From contig NZ_JAAIVJ010000003.1 of NCBI RefSeq assembly GCF_011008935.1, forward strand, positions 124,001 through 188,000: a DNA stretch of 64,000 nucleotides, in the 5' to 3' direction. A model generated the notes under the pieces. It searched no databases. It was not told the DNA's origin and saw only the letters and a program-made list of their open reading frames with translations. Shown here one piece after another: positions 1 to 9,518 of this stretch. Source of the stretch: Tabrizicola oligotrophica. Lineage in GTDB: Bacteria > Pseudomonadota > Alphaproteobacteria > Rhodobacterales > Rhodobacteraceae. Position numbers and translations under genes: made by a program. Position 1 is the first letter of the stretch; each line of letters starts with the position of its first letter.

Positions 1-95
1 ATCGCGTCGCGCGTCTCGCCCTTGGTGGCCGGGGTGATGCTGTCGCGCGCCTCCCATGCGGATTCGATGGCAGCTTCGAGTGCGGCATTAGACAT
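1..95 (-). CDS. dapD: Tetrahydrodipicolinate N-succinyltransferase DapD, N-terminal fragment
   Basis: Only the first 31 codons are inside the window; the gene continues past position 1. The start [20 protein letters not shown] followed by [11 protein letters not shown] matches the usual N-terminus of DapD, which succinylates tetrahydrodipicolinate in the lysine/diaminopimelate pathway in the cytoplasm. The ATG is preceded by an AAGGGTG-type ribosome binding site. The call depends on recall of this N-terminus only, because the hexapeptide-repeat body is not visible. dapF lies about 4.3 kb away on the other strand. Confidence 0.8.
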   Translation of the reverse strand, partial: MSNAALEAAIESAWEARDSITPATKGETRDA

Positions 96-191
96 GGGAT
101 CACCCTTTTTCGGTTGGTCTCGGTTCGGCGTTGTCTATATGGCTATAAGACCCCCCGTGCAATCAATCGGGCAAAAAACGACGGCAGGCCG

Positions 192-1016
192 ATGAAAGAC
201 GAACCCAGAACTCACCCGTTCCGCGATTCAAACCAGGACATTGCGGCCGCGCACCGCATTCCCGATACGCCGCAAACCCGCGCCCCGGCCTATCGTCTGG
301 CCTTCGCCGACCTTGATTTCATGACCCGCGAGGAGTTGCGCCCGGTCAGGCTGCAACTGGAACTTCTGAAACCGCAGATGGTGATGGACGAGCGCGGCAT
401 CGAAAGTACCATCGTGCTGTTCGGGGGCGCGCGGATTCCGGCGCCGGAGAACAAGGCCAGTGCCAGAACCCCGATGCTGGCCGAGTTGACGCGCTATTAC
501 GACGAGGCCCGGCGCTTTTCCCGGCTGATGACCGAGCGCAGCATGGAGACCTATGGCAAGCAGAACGTCATCGTCACCGGCGGCGGCCCCGGCGTGATGG
601 AGGCCGGCAACCGCGGCGCCGCCGAGGCCGGGGGCCAGTCGATCGGGCTCAACATCGTGTTGCCGCATGAGCAGGCCCCGAACGAATATGTCACGCCCGA
701 CCTGTCGTTCAACTTCCACTACTTCGCCATCCGCAAGATGCATTTCCTGATGCGCGCGGCGGCGGTCTGCATCTTTCCGGGCGGGTTCGGCACGCTGGAC
801 GAGACGTTCGAAGCCCTGACACTGATCCAGACCGGACGGATGAAGAAGGTGCCCTTCCTGCTGTTCGGCAAGGGCTGGTGGGAAACCGTCATCAACTGGT
901 CGCATCTGGCCGAGGCCGGCGTCATCAGCCCCGAGGATCTGGCGCTGTTCCAGTTCGTCGAAACCGCCGAAGAGGCGCTGGCGGCGATTGACGGTTTCGA
1001 CCGGAACTGCGCCTGA
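192..1016 (+). CDS. LOG-family protein (TIGR00730-like Rossmann fold)
   Basis: A 274-residue protein of the lysine-decarboxylase-like LOG family, whose characterised members are cytokinin riboside 5'-monophosphate phosphoribohydrolases. The two nucleotide-binding signatures are present: GGGPGVMEA at residues 130-138 and PGGFGTLDE at 196-204, the latter holding the catalytic Glu. It is longer than the ~190-residue plant-type LOGs and has an ~70-residue N-terminal extension, as in the larger bacterial subgroup. The ATG at 192 is preferred over an upstream start at 114 because homology-like sequence begins only after it. It is divergent from dapD. The physiological substrate is unknown; AMP hydrolysis is a family-based guess. 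Confidence 0.85.
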   Translation: MKDEPRTHPFRDSNQDIAAAHRIPDTPQTRAPAYRLAFADLDFMTREELRPVRLQLELLKPQMVMDERGIESTIVLFGGARIPAPENKASARTPMLAELTRYYDEARRFSRLMTERSMETYGKQNVIVTGGGPGVMEAGNRGAAEAGGQSIGLNIVLPHEQAPNEYVTPDLSFNFHYFAIRKMHFLMRAAAVCIFPGGFGTLDETFEALTLIQTGRMKKVPFLLFGKGWWETVINWSHLAEAGVISPEDLALFQFVETAEEALAAIDGFDRNCA

Positions 1017-1026
1017 CGCGCCGCGC

Positions 1027-1497
1027 TCAGACCAGCGTCGGGACGTAGGCGGCCAGCTGGTCGAGAACGGCGTCCCAGCCTGCCTCAAAGCCGAGATCGG
1101 CATGTTTGCGGCTGTCTTCCGGCGAGCGGTGCAGCACGCGCGCCGAATAGCGGGTGCCGGCGCCCGAGGCCTCAAGGCTGATGATCGCGGTCAGCGCGAG
1201 CCATGGCTCGACCGGCTGCCAGCCTTCGGTGAGGACGGTGGTAAAGACCAGCCGCCGCTCGGGCACGATCTCCAGAAAACAGGCGTCGAGATGCGGCTGG
1301 AATTCCCCGTCGCCCTCGCGCATCCGGGTTTCGAAGCCGCCGCCGGGCCGCAGGTCCAGCTTGACCACGCGGCATTCGATCGGCTTCGGAATCCACCATT
1401 GCGCCAGATGTTCGGGCTGGCTCCAGGCGCGCCAGACCACGGCGGGCGGCGCGGGGATCAGGCGCGCGATCGCCAGGGTGCTGTCATCTTCGGGCAT
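1027..1497 (-). CDS. SRPBCC / AHSA1-domain protein
   Basis: A 156-residue protein with the activator-of-Hsp90-ATPase (AHSA1/START-like) fold: an N-terminal strand ARLIPAPPAVVWRAWSQPEH followed by an LAQWW helix, an ETRM strand, an LVFTTVLTEGW strand and a long C-terminal helix ending DQLAAYVPTLV. Such proteins bind hydrophobic ligands, but few have a known substrate. The start at MPEDDS is chosen because the domain begins there. It follows the YcaQ-like gene by 47 bases on the same strand and is probably cotranscribed with it. Confidence 0.75.
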   Translation of the reverse strand: MPEDDSTLAIARLIPAPPAVVWRAWSQPEHLAQWWIPKPIECRVVKLDLRPGGGFETRMREGDGEFQPHLDACFLEIVPERRLVFTTVLTEGWQPVEPWLALTAIISLEASGAGTRYSARVLHRSPEDSRKHADLGFEAGWDAVLDQLAAYVPTLV

Positions 1498-1544
1498 CGG
1501 GTTGCCTTTGCGGGTTGGGTGGCAAGATGGGCAAATTGCCCACC

Positions 1545-2750
1545 CTACGGCGCGAGGAAATCGCGCTGCCATCCGGGAAGGAACTCCACCCGATCACAGC
1601 CGGCGAATTTTGCCAGTCGGTGCAACTCGGCCTCCAGCCTGCCGAGCCGGACCTTGGTCAGCCGCACCCCGACCTCGGGCCAGAAGGCCCTGACCCGCAG
1701 AACCGACTCGGCCTTGAACGCCTTGGCGTCCAGCCGTCCGACCAGACGGTCGCCTTCCAGCACCGGAAAGACATAATAGCCCCAGCGACGCTTCGGTTCG
1801 GGGACGAAAACCTCGATCCGGTAGTAAAAGCCGAACAGATGGTCGGCCCGCGCCCGGTCGCGCAGCGCCGGATCGAAGGGCGACAGGATGCGCAGGCGCG
1901 GGCTGATGTCCGGGGCCTCTGCCAGCACCTCCGGCCGAACAAGCGCCTTGCGCGGGCTGCCGTCGGCACCTTCCAGCAGCACCTCCACGATCTCACCCCG
2001 CGCCAAGGCCGCCTTGACCCAAGGGCCGACCGCCTCTTTCGGGATGGCGTTCCAGTAGGCCTGCACTTCGGACGGCGTGGCAAAGCCGAGATGGTCCAGC
2101 GCCGACCGGCAGGCCCAGTCGACCTTGGCGGGGAAATCGGGGTCCGCCTGCCGCAAGTGTTCAGGAATGACCCGTTCGGTCAGGTCATAGACCTTCTGGA
2201 ACCCCTCGCGCCGGGTGATCGACAATTGCCCGGTGCGCCACAGCCATTCCAGCGCGGTCTTTGACGGATGCCAATCCCACCAGCCGCCCTTGCCGCGCGC
2301 CTCGCCCTCGCTGACCTCGGCCGATGTCACCGGGCCGTGGGCGGCGATGTGGTTCAGGATGCGGTCGAACTGCGCCTCGTAGCCATCGCGGAACCACTTG
2401 CGCCAGTTGCCGTGCAGCCGGTCGGCGTCGCGGGCAAAGCGGTGCCGCCAATAGGGAAAGGTCTCGACCGGCAGGATCGAGGCGTCATGCGTCCAATGCT
2501 CCCACAGCGCGCGGTCCCGCTCCAGCAGGCGCTTCAGCGACGCGGGTCGGTAGCTTTGCCGCCGCGACCACAGGATCATGTGATGCGCCCGCTCGACCGT
2601 GTTGATGCTGTCGACCTGCACAAAGCCGATCCGGCGGATCAGTGCCGCCAGATCGGCCCCCGTCGCCGGGCCGCTGGGCGGTTCGGCCAGCGCGTGGCGG
2701 TGCAGAAACAGGCGGCGAGCCTGAGCGTTGGGCAAGAGCGGCAAGGTCAT
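1545..2750 (-). CDS. YcaQ/AlkX-type DNA glycosylase (winged-helix, HTH_42)
   Basis: 401 residues with the winged-helix crosslink-glycosylase architecture. The catalytic signature is QVD at residues 45-47 (FVQVDSINTVERAHH). In this superfamily QxD is typical of the YcaQ/AlkX branch, which unhooks nitrogen-mustard-type interstrand crosslinks, while QxQ is typical of AlkZ. The downstream HARRY-type wing regions and the C-terminal RLDAKAF segment also fit. It is divergent from the antiporter gene and leads a probable two-gene unit with the AHSA1 protein. Expected role: cytoplasmic repair of alkylated or crosslinked DNA. Confidence 0.85.
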   Translation of the reverse strand: MTLPLLPNAQARRLFLHRHALAEPPSGPATGADLAALIRRIGFVQVDSINTVERAHHMILWSRRQSYRPASLKRLLERDRALWEHWTHDASILPVETFPYWRHRFARDADRLHGNWRKWFRDGYEAQFDRILNHIAAHGPVTSAEVSEGEARGKGGWWDWHPSKTALEWLWRTGQLSITRREGFQKVYDLTERVIPEHLRQADPDFPAKVDWACRSALDHLGFATPSEVQAYWNAIPKEAVGPWVKAALARGEIVEVLLEGADGSPRKALVRPEVLAEAPDISPRLRILSPFDPALRDRARADHLFGFYYRIEVFVPEPKRRWGYYVFPVLEGDRLVGRLDAKAFKAESVLRVRAFWPEVGVRLTKVRLGRLEAELHRLAKFAGCDRVEFLPGWQRDFLAP

Positions 2751-2924
2751 GAGACAGGGGTAGCAGGCCTGATGCCCCGGTCAATCCGGCATTCTCGGAA
2801 CGGCTGACGGCGATGTGAAACATCAGGACACAAATCTTGACCCATTTGCACAGGATTTGCGGTTGTTTGCGCCTTGGACAAGGTTAATTTTGTCACATTC
2901 ACCACACCCATTTCATGAGGACCG

Positions 2925-4151
2925 ATGCCCCACGACACCCCCCTTCTCACCACCATGGTGGTCGGCCTTTGCCTCGCCTTCGCTTTCGGCCTCTTGGCCC
3001 ACCGCCTGCGCCTGCCGATGATCGCGGGCTACCTGATGGCGGGGGTCATCATCGGGCCGTTCACGCCGGGCTTTGTCGCCGATCAGCATCTGGCGCAGGA
3101 ACTGGCCGAGATGGGGGTGATCCTGCTGATGTTCGGGGTCGGGCTGCATTTCCGGCTGGGAGAGTTGCTGGCGGTCAAGGCCATCGCCATTCCCGGCGCC
3201 ATTGGCCAGATTGCCGTGGCGACCCTGGCCGGATTGGCGATGGGCTGGCTTCTGGGATGGAGCATCGGGGCCGGGCTGGTTTTCGGCCTGTCGCTCTCGG
3301 TCGCCTCGACCGTCGTCCTCCTGCGCGCCCTGCAGGAACGCGGACTGGTCAAGGAAGACCGCGGGCGAATCGCGGTGGGCTGGCTGATCGTCGAAGATCT
3401 GGTGATGGTGGTGACGCTGGTTCTGGTGCCGCCCCTCGCGGGTCTTCTGGGTGGCGAGGCGGCCCCTCTGGACGGTGAGGCTGCCGAGGTTGCCCGTATG
3501 GGGTTCGGCCCGGTTCTGGCCACGCTGCTTGTCACCGGCGTCAAGGTTTCGGCCTTTGTTGCCTTGATGCTGGTCGTCGGGCAAAGGCTGATTCCCTGGA
3601 CCCTGCATTACGTCGCCCACACCGGCCAGCGCGAGTTGTTCCGCCTTTCAGTGCTGTCCATCGCGCTTGGCGTGGCCTGGGGTTCAGCCAATTTCTTTGG
3701 CGTGTCCTTTGCACTCGGGGCGTTTTTCGCCGGCATGGTCATGGCCGGCTCCAGCCTGTCGGCGCAGGCCATGAAGGACATGCTGCCGCTGCGCGACGCC
3801 TTTGCGGTGCTGTTCTTCGTCTCGGTCGGAATGCTGTTCGACCCTTCGGTGATCTTTGCCGCGCCACTGAGCCTGCTTGCGACGGTTGCCATCATCATCG
3901 GCGTGAAATCGGCTGCGGCCTATGGCATCGTCCGGGCCTTCGGCCATGGCCGCGAGGTGGCATTGACCATCGCCGCAAGCCTGGCCCAGATCGGCGAATT
4001 TTCCTTTATCCTCATCGTCATGGGCGTCGGCCTAGAGATCGTCCCGGTCGAGGGACAGGGGCTCATCGTCGCAGGCGCGCTGGTGTCGATCCTGCTGAAC
4101 CCGCTGGTCTTCCGGCTGGTCGACCGGCTGGCCCCTGCCGACAACGCATAA
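2925..4151 (+). CDS. Cation:proton antiporter (CPA2, YbaL/KefB-like) without RCK domain
   Basis: 408 residues, almost entirely membrane-embedded, with about 12 predicted transmembrane segments typical of the CPA2 Na+/H+ exchanger fold. Visible signatures include LGVILLMFGVGLHF-like text (residues 60-80), SLSVASTVVLLRAL (about 122-136) and FFAGMVMAGSSLSA (about 265-280). Full-length YbaL/KefB proteins are 550-620 residues with a C-terminal TrkA-N/RCK nucleotide-binding domain; this one stops after the membrane part. A GAGG ribosome binding site precedes the ATG. Likely inner-membrane K+ or Na+ exchange, with ion specificity unknown. Confidence 0.85.
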   Translation: MPHDTPLLTTMVVGLCLAFAFGLLAHRLRLPMIAGYLMAGVIIGPFTPGFVADQHLAQELAEMGVILLMFGVGLHFRLGELLAVKAIAIPGAIGQIAVATLAGLAMGWLLGWSIGAGLVFGLSLSVASTVVLLRALQERGLVKEDRGRIAVGWLIVEDLVMVVTLVLVPPLAGLLGGEAAPLDGEAAEVARMGFGPVLATLLVTGVKVSAFVALMLVVGQRLIPWTLHYVAHTGQRELFRLSVLSIALGVAWGSANFFGVSFALGAFFAGMVMAGSSLSAQAMKDMLPLRDAFAVLFFVSVGMLFDPSVIFAAPLSLLATVAIIIGVKSAAAYGIVRAFGHGREVALTIAASLAQIGEFSFILIVMGVGLEIVPVEGQGLIVAGALVSILLNPLVFRLVDRLAPADNA

Positions 4152-4155
4152 AGCG

Positions 4156-4175
4156 GCGGCCCCCGGAGGGGTCGC
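4156..4175 (+). terminator. GC-rich hairpin after the antiporter gene
   Basis: An 8-bp stem with one G-U pair and a CGGA loop lies 5 bases after the antiporter stop. No clear T-run follows, so function as an intrinsic terminator is uncertain. Confidence 0.4.
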
Positions 4176-4204
4176 GCTTCACACATCATTTCGATGAGGT
4201 GTCA

Positions 4205-4280
4205 TGGTGAGCCGGACAGGATTCGAACCTGTGACCCGCTGATTAAAAGTCAGCTGCTCTACCAACTGAGCTACCGGCCC
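4205..4280 (-). tRNA. tRNA-Lys (anticodon TTT)
   Basis: A 76-nt gene on the minus strand including the encoded CCA. The acceptor stem GGGCCGG pairs with CCGGCTC (one G-U), the D-arm reads GCTCAGTTGGTAGAGC, the anticodon loop is CTTTTAA with anticodon TTT, and the T-loop is GGTTCGAATCC. All four arms fold by eye. It sits between the antiporter and dapF. Confidence 0.97.
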
Positions 4281-4377
4281 ACGACAGGGCCGCTGATTAG
4301 GGGGATGCGGCGGTGGGGTCAAGGGTAAAATGCGCGGGTTACTGGCAAAAACCTGCGGCGCGGCGTATATGCGGGCC

Positions 4378-5220
4378 ATGGACCAGACAAGACCCCCTTC
4401 CGGCCTTGGCTTCATGAAGATGCATGGGGCGGGCAACGACTTTGTGGTGATCGACTCGCGGGGGCGCAGCGCCCCGGTGGTCACGCCGGCGCTGGCGCGC
4501 GCACTTGGCGACCGCAACCGCGGCGCCGGATTCGACCAGCTTGCCGAGATTCGCGATTCGCAAGCCGCCGATTTTGCGCTGGATTTCTGGAACAACGACG
4601 GCAGCCGCGCCGGGGCTTGCGGCAATGCCACGCGCTGCGTGGCCGATTACATGATGCGGCAGTTGAGCAAGGACGCCGTCACACTGGTGACCGCGCGCGG
4701 CGAGCTTTCTGCGCTGCGCCGCGCCGACGGGCTGGTCTCGGTCAACATGGGCGCGCCGCAACTCGACTGGCAGTCGGTGCCGCTTTCGCACACGGTGGAC
4801 ACGCTGCACCTGCCGCTGCCGGGCGATCCGGTCGCCGTCGGCATGGGCAACCCGCATTGCGTGATCTTCGTCGCCGATGCCGAGGCGGTGGACCTGCGAC
4901 AGGTCGGGCCGAAGTATGAACATGACCCGCTTTATCCCCAGCGCACCAACGTCGAGTTTGCCAGCCTCATCGGCCCCGACCACCTGCGCATGCGGGTCTG
5001 GGAGCGCGGGGCGGGCATCACGCTCGCCTGCGGCTCGGGCGCCTGCGCCACGGCCGTAGCGGCGCATCTGCGCGGGTTGACCGGGCGGAGCGTGACGCTG
5101 GATCTCGACGGCGGCATCCTCGAGATCGACTGGCGCGAGGACGGGGTCTGGATGACCGGCCCGGTGGCGCATGTGTTCGACGGCTGGCTGACGCCGGAAT
5201 TTCTGGCGGCCCACGCATGA
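4378..5220 (+). CDS. dapF: Diaminopimelate epimerase DapF
   Basis: 280 residues; interconverts LL- and meso-diaminopimelate, the lysine and peptidoglycan precursor. Both catalytic cysteines are present in family motifs: Cys81 in AGACGNATR and Cys218 in LACGSGACA, and GAGNDF appears near the N-terminus. The ATG at 4378 is preferred to one at 4330 because the family starts just before [12 protein letters not shown]. The stop overlaps the mtaB start by 4 nt (ATGA), so the two are translationally coupled. Confidence 0.96.
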   Translation: MDQTRPPSGLGFMKMHGAGNDFVVIDSRGRSAPVVTPALARALGDRNRGAGFDQLAEIRDSQAADFALDFWNNDGSRAGACGNATRCVADYMMRQLSKDAVTLVTARGELSALRRADGLVSVNMGAPQLDWQSVPLSHTVDTLHLPLPGDPVAVGMGNPHCVIFVADAEAVDLRQVGPKYEHDPLYPQRTNVEFASLIGPDHLRMRVWERGAGITLACGSGACATAVAAHLRGLTGRSVTLDLDGGILEIDWREDGVWMTGPVAHVFDGWLTPEFLAAHA

Positions 5221-6488
5221 GCCTGCCGAACTTCCGCCCGCCGGTGTTTTCCACCCTCGGCTGCCGCCTCAACGCCTATGAGACCGAGGCGATGAAGGAA
5301 CTGGCCGAGGCCGCCGGCGTCGAGGGCGCGGTGGTGGTCAACACCTGCGCCGTGACGGCCGAGGCCGTGCGCAAGGCCAAGCAGGAGATTCGCCGCCTTG
5401 CCCGCGAAAATCCCGGCAGCCCGGTGATCGTCACCGGCTGCGCCGCCCAGACCGAACCCGAAACCTTCGCCGCCATGCCCGAGGTGACGCGGGTGATCGG
5501 CAACCATGAAAAGATGCAGGCCGAGACTTGGGCCAACCTGCGCCCCGCCGATTTCATCGGCGCGACCGAGAAGATACAGGTCAACGACATCATGGCGGTC
5601 AGGGAAACCGCCGGCCACCTGATCGACGGCTTCGGCCGCCACCGCGCCTATGTGCAGGTGCAGAACGGCTGCGACCACCGCTGCACCTTCTGCATCATCC
5701 CCTTCGGCCGCGGCAATTCCCGCTCGGTCCCGGCGGGGGTGGTGGTGGAGCAGATCCGGCGCCTTGTCGACAATGGCTTTCTCGAGGTGGTGCTGACCGG
5801 GGTCGACCTCACTTCCTGGGGCGCCGACCTGCCGGGCGGGCCGCGGCTTGGCGATCTCGTCATGCGCATCCTGAAGCTGGTGCCCGACCTCGTCCGCCTG
5901 CGGATCTCCTCGATCGACAGCATCGAGGCCGACGAGAACCTGATGCAGGCCATCGCCACCGAACCCCGGCTGATGCCGCATCTGCACCTGTCCTTGCAGG
6001 CCGGCGACGACATGATCCTGAAACGGATGAAGCGCCGCCACCTGCGGGATGACGCAATCCGGTTCTGCGAGGAGGCCCGGCGGCTGCGCCCCGACATGAT
6101 CTTCGGCGCCGACATCATCGCAGGCTTTCCGACCGAAACAGAAGACATGTTCGAGAACTCGATGAAGCTCGTCGCCGACTGCGACCTGACCTTCCTGCAC
6201 GTCTTTCCGTTCTCGGCCCGCAAGGGCACGCCGGCTGCGCGCATGCCGCGGGTGCCGGGCGATCAGATCAAGTTCCGCGCCGCGCGCCTGCGAACAGCGG
6301 GGGAGGCGGCGCTGGCCCGCCATCTGGCGGCGCAGCAAGGCAGCATGCACCGCATCCTGACCGAATCTCCGCGCCTTGGCCGGACCGAACAATTCACCGA
6401 AGTGACCTTCGCCAGCGACCAGCCCGAAGGGGCGATTGTGACGGCAGGCATCACCGGCCAATCGCAAGGCAGGCTGCTCGTCGGGTGA
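5217..6488 (+). CDS. mtaB: tRNA t6A37 methylthiotransferase MtaB
   Basis: 423 residues; a radical-SAM enzyme that adds a methylthio group to t6A at position 37 of ANN-decoding tRNAs. The N-terminal domain has the three cluster cysteines C16, C44 and C75. The radical-SAM triad is CDHRCTFC (C152, C156, C159), followed by the GRGNSRS motif and ending in a short TRAM-like tail. MtaB rather than MiaB is inferred from the [16 protein letters not shown] start. Cotranscribed with dapF through an ATGA overlap; the neighbouring tRNA-Lys(UUU) would be a natural substrate. Confidence 0.93.
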   Translation: MSLPNFRPPVFSTLGCRLNAYETEAMKELAEAAGVEGAVVVNTCAVTAEAVRKAKQEIRRLARENPGSPVIVTGCAAQTEPETFAAMPEVTRVIGNHEKMQAETWANLRPADFIGATEKIQVNDIMAVRETAGHLIDGFGRHRAYVQVQNGCDHRCTFCIIPFGRGNSRSVPAGVVVEQIRRLVDNGFLEVVLTGVDLTSWGADLPGGPRLGDLVMRILKLVPDLVRLRISSIDSIEADENLMQAIATEPRLMPHLHLSLQAGDDMILKRMKRRHLRDDAIRFCEEARRLRPDMIFGADIIAGFPTETEDMFENSMKLVADCDLTFLHVFPFSARKGTPAARMPRVPGDQIKFRAARLRTAGEAALARHLAAQQGSMHRILTESPRLGRTEQFTEVTFASDQPEGAIVTAGITGQSQGRLLVG

Positions 6489-6537
6489 TTTCCCGGCTTT
6501 CCGCCGCAAGTGTTGCTTCGGCCGGAGCCTCCGGCGG

Positions 6538-6599
6538 GGATATTTATGCCAGTATGAAAGGCCAGAGCGATCTCGCCTTTCATACTGGTGAAAATATCC
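6538..6599. repeat. Long near-perfect inverted repeat between mtaB and accD
   Basis: Arms at 6538-6562 and 6575-6599. The central 14 bp of each arm (CCAGTATGAAAGGC and its complement) are perfect, and the flanking GGATATTT/AAATATCC pairs after a 3-base mismatch; the loop is 12 nt. It directly follows CCTCCGGCGGGGATATTT, a phrase I associate with intergenic repeats in Rhodobacteraceae. It could act as a bidirectional terminator for mtaB or be a dispersed repeat. Confidence 0.75.
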
Positions 6600-6600
6600 T

Positions 6601-6712
6601 CAGGGGGTGAATTGGCGCAGCCATGAGGGGGGCGGACAGCCCCCCTTCGCCGCCGGCCGCGGGCATGACATGGCCCATGCGGCGCCCCCGGCGTTGCAAT
6701 TCACCCCCCCTG
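6601..6712. repeat. Second inverted-repeat block upstream of accD
   Basis: CAGGGGGTGAATT (6601-6613) is matched by its complement AATTCACCCCC followed by extra C and TG (6698-6712). Between them is a G6/C6 hairpin near 6626-6647. The block fills most of the accD leader, leaving about 40 bases before the accD ATG. No reading frame is supported here. Confidence 0.6.
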
Positions 6713-6752
6713 CGGCTATCTGGAAGCCAGAAATGACCGCAGGGCACAGGCG

Positions 6753-7664
6753 ATGAACTGGATTTCGAACTACGTCCGACCGAAGATCAACTCGCTGTTT
6801 TCCCGCCGCGAGGTGCCGGAGAATCTGTGGACCAAATGCCCCGAATGCGGGACCATGCTGTTTCACCGCGAGTTGGCGGGAAATCTGAACGTCTGTTCCT
6901 CCTGCGATCACCACATGGCGATCAACCCGCGCGACCGCTTCACCAGCCTGTTTGACGGCGGCATCTTCACCGAGGTCAAGGTGCCGGAACCGCCGGCGGA
7001 CCCGCTGCATTTCCGTGACCAGAAGAAATACCCCGACCGGCTGAAGGCGGCGCAGAAGGCCAGCGGCGAGCGCGAGGCGATGCTGGTGGCCGAGGGCGAG
7101 ATCGGCCGCACGCCGATCGTGGCGGCGGCGCAGGACTTCAGCTTCATGGCCGGGTCGATGGGGCTTTACGTCGGCAATGCCATTCTGGCCGGAGCCGAGC
7201 GGGCGGTGAAGCTGAAGCGGCCCTTCGTGCTGTTCTCCGCCGCCGGCGGGGCGCGGATGCAGGAAGGCATTCTCAGCCTGATGCAGATGCCGCGCACCAC
7301 GGTGGCGGTGCAGCTGCTGAAAGAGGCAGGCCTTCCTTACGTCGTGGTGCTGACCCATCCGACCACGGGCGGCGTGACGGCGAGCTATGCCATGCTGGGC
7401 GATGTGCAGATCGCCGAACCGAATGCGCTGATCGGCTTTGCCGGCGCCCGGGTGATCGAGCAGACCATCCGCGAAAAGCTGCCCGAGGGCTTCCAGCGCG
7501 CCGAATACCTTCTGGACCACGGCATGCTGGACCGCGTGACCCATCGCAAATCCATGCGCGAGGAGCTGATCACCATCCTGCGGATGCTCATGGGTCTGTC
7601 CCCTGCCGTGAAGGGCGATCTGCCGCCCCCCGGCGATCTGGCTGTTGCGGCGGACGCCAAGTGA
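6753..7664 (+). CDS. accD: Acetyl-CoA carboxylase carboxyltransferase subunit beta AccD
   Basis: 303 residues; the beta half of the carboxyltransferase that makes malonyl-CoA for fatty acid synthesis. The N-terminal zinc ribbon is intact (C29, C32, C48, C51). The crotonase-like core shows [12 protein letters not shown] and [13 protein letters not shown]. Its stop overlaps the GTG start of folC (GTGA), a frequent accD-folC arrangement in alphaproteobacteria. The leader is occupied by inverted repeats. Confidence 0.97.
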   Translation: MNWISNYVRPKINSLFSRREVPENLWTKCPECGTMLFHRELAGNLNVCSSCDHHMAINPRDRFTSLFDGGIFTEVKVPEPPADPLHFRDQKKYPDRLKAAQKASGEREAMLVAEGEIGRTPIVAAAQDFSFMAGSMGLYVGNAILAGAERAVKLKRPFVLFSAAGGARMQEGILSLMQMPRTTVAVQLLKEAGLPYVVVLTHPTTGGVTASYAMLGDVQIAEPNALIGFAGARVIEQTIREKLPEGFQRAEYLLDHGMLDRVTHRKSMREELITILRMLMGLSPAVKGDLPPPGDLAVAADAK

Positions 7665-8941
7665 GCCTGCAGGTGAGCGGTTCCGATCTGATCCTCGAGC
7701 GGATGATGACGCTGCATCCCAAGGTCATCGATCTGACGATGGACCGGGTGCATCGGCTTCTGGCCAAGCTGGGCCATCCCGAGCGGTCGCTGCCGCCGGT
7801 GATTCATATTGCCGGCACCAATGGCAAGGGCTCGACGCAGGCGATGATCCGGGCCGGGCTGGAGGCGGGCGGCGCCAAGGTGCATGCCTATACCTCGCCG
7901 CATCTGGCGCGGTTCCACGAGCGCATCCGGCTGGCAGGGGAGCTGATTTCCGAACCGGCGCTGACCGCGCTTCTCGACGAATGCGTCGCGGCCAATGGTC
8001 CCGACGAGATCACCTTCTTCGAGATCACCACCTGCGCCGCCTTTCTGGCCTTTGCCCGCACGCCGGCCGACTTCACCCTGCTGGAGGTCGGCCTTGGCGG
8101 GCGGCTCGATGCTACCAATGTGGTGGACAAGCCGGCACTGACCATCATCACCCCGGTTTCCATCGACCATCAGCAATATCTGGGCGAGACCCTGCCCGAG
8201 ATTGCCGGCGAAAAGGCCGGGATCCTCAAGCGCGGCGTGCCAGTCATCGTCGGTCCGCAGGACCCCGCCGGGCTGGAGGTGATCGAAGCCAAGGCGGCGC
8301 GGCTGGGCGCGCCGGTCATCGCCCATGGCCAGCACTGGCACGCCTTCGAAGAACGCGGGCGGCTGGTGTTTCAGGATGAAAACGGCCTGCTGGACCTGCC
8401 CTTGCCCAACCTGCCCGGCCCCTTCCAGATTCAGAACGCCGGGGCGGCGATTGCCGCACTGCGCGCGCTCAGGCGCGACGATGCGGCCTGCGAGGCGGCG
8501 GTGAGCCGCGCCTACTGGCCCGCCCGGATGCAGCGCTTGCGGCAGGGTCCGCTGGTCGACAGCGCGCCGAAGGTGGAGCTTTGGCTGGACGGCGGCCACA
8601 ACCCGGCCGGCGGCGAGGCCGTGGCGGCAACGCTGGCCCGGATGCCCGCGCGCGAGACCCATCTGATCTGCGGCATGCTGAACACCAAGGATGTCACCGG
8701 CTACATGCGCCCCTTGGCCGGTCAGGTGACGCGGCTGCACGCGGTGTCGATCCCCGGCGAAAAGAACACGCTTCCCGCCGAGGAAACCCGCGATGCTGCG
8801 CTGTCGGCCGGGATCGCAGCCGTCACCGCGCCGTCGGTGGCCGAAGCCTTGGCCGGAATCGCGGCGCACAGCCCCGAGGCGCGGGTGCTGATCTGCGGCT
8901 CGCTCTATCTCGCGGGCAGCATCCTGCGCGAAAATGGTTGA
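7661..8941 (+). CDS. folC: Folylpolyglutamate synthase / dihydrofolate synthase FolC
   Basis: 426 residues; a Mur-ligase-fold enzyme adding glutamate to dihydropteroate and folates. The ATP-binding P-loop is GTNGKGST (residues 52-59). [14 protein letters not shown], the Mg2+/substrate segment [12 protein letters not shown] and the C-terminal [12 protein letters not shown] motif are present. The GTG start overlaps the accD stop, indicating translational coupling. Cytoplasmic. Confidence 0.95.
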   Translation: MSLQVSGSDLILERMMTLHPKVIDLTMDRVHRLLAKLGHPERSLPPVIHIAGTNGKGSTQAMIRAGLEAGGAKVHAYTSPHLARFHERIRLAGELISEPALTALLDECVAANGPDEITFFEITTCAAFLAFARTPADFTLLEVGLGGRLDATNVVDKPALTIITPVSIDHQQYLGETLPEIAGEKAGILKRGVPVIVGPQDPAGLEVIEAKAARLGAPVIAHGQHWHAFEERGRLVFQDENGLLDLPLPNLPGPFQIQNAGAAIAALRALRRDDAACEAAVSRAYWPARMQRLRQGPLVDSAPKVELWLDGGHNPAGGEAVAATLARMPARETHLICGMLNTKDVTGYMRPLAGQVTRLHAVSIPGEKNTLPAEETRDAALSAGIAAVTAPSVAEALAGIAAHSPEARVLICGSLYLAGSILRENG

Positions 8942-9518
8942 GGCCTTGGCGCGTGGTCTTTCCGATTGAGCCCTTTGGGGATTCCCAGGAAGGGTGATGT
9001 CTGTTTCTCCATGGCGCCTGGCGCGAGGTCCAGCTGGATGGTGAAGCTTCGTCCTGACGATCTTCGGGAGCGCGTGGTTCTTCTCGGCCAAGCCGAGGGG
9101 CGAGAGGTGACGTGACATCATGGCCGCGGATCGGGCTTGCGCCTTGGAGCGCCTGACCGAGCATCCCTCGCCATGTCTGCGCGCCCTGCAGGCCGGGCTG
9201 GCCGGCGAAGGCATGTCGTCATCGACGTCAAAGCGGGAGCAGAAATCATCCCTGTGAAACGCTTTTCCCGCTGAGAGTCGGTCAAAACCGCCCTGGTTAC
9301 GCTCGGGGCCGGGGAATGATCCATCTGCTGGGCCGCCATCACCGGCTGACCGACCTGCCGCAGTCGCAGGGCTTGAAGACCGACAGGTCCAACGGGGCGC
9401 TGGAAATGGTCATTGCCGGCATGGGCAGCGCCATGACCTGCACGCCGGAGAGGCAGGACCGACACGTGCGAGCCAGCGGTTGATGCGCGTCCTGCCGCGC
9501 CGCGACGGTCAGGGGCCG
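8942..9518. other. 577-bp intergenic stretch without a supported gene
   Basis: It lies between folC (+) and the 3' end of the subtilase gene (-). Several short open frames exist on both strands, but none has a credible start, ribosome binding site or recognisable family sequence. The stretch reads like decayed coding DNA; nothing I can name is visible. No clear terminator was found for either flanking gene. Confidence 0.5.

Noticed and set aside
9118-9465. 115-codon minus-strand frame in the gap after folC
   Set aside because: Low-complexity Arg/Ala-rich product with no family look; a suspected similarity to AIR-carboxylase-like sequence on the other strand did not hold up.
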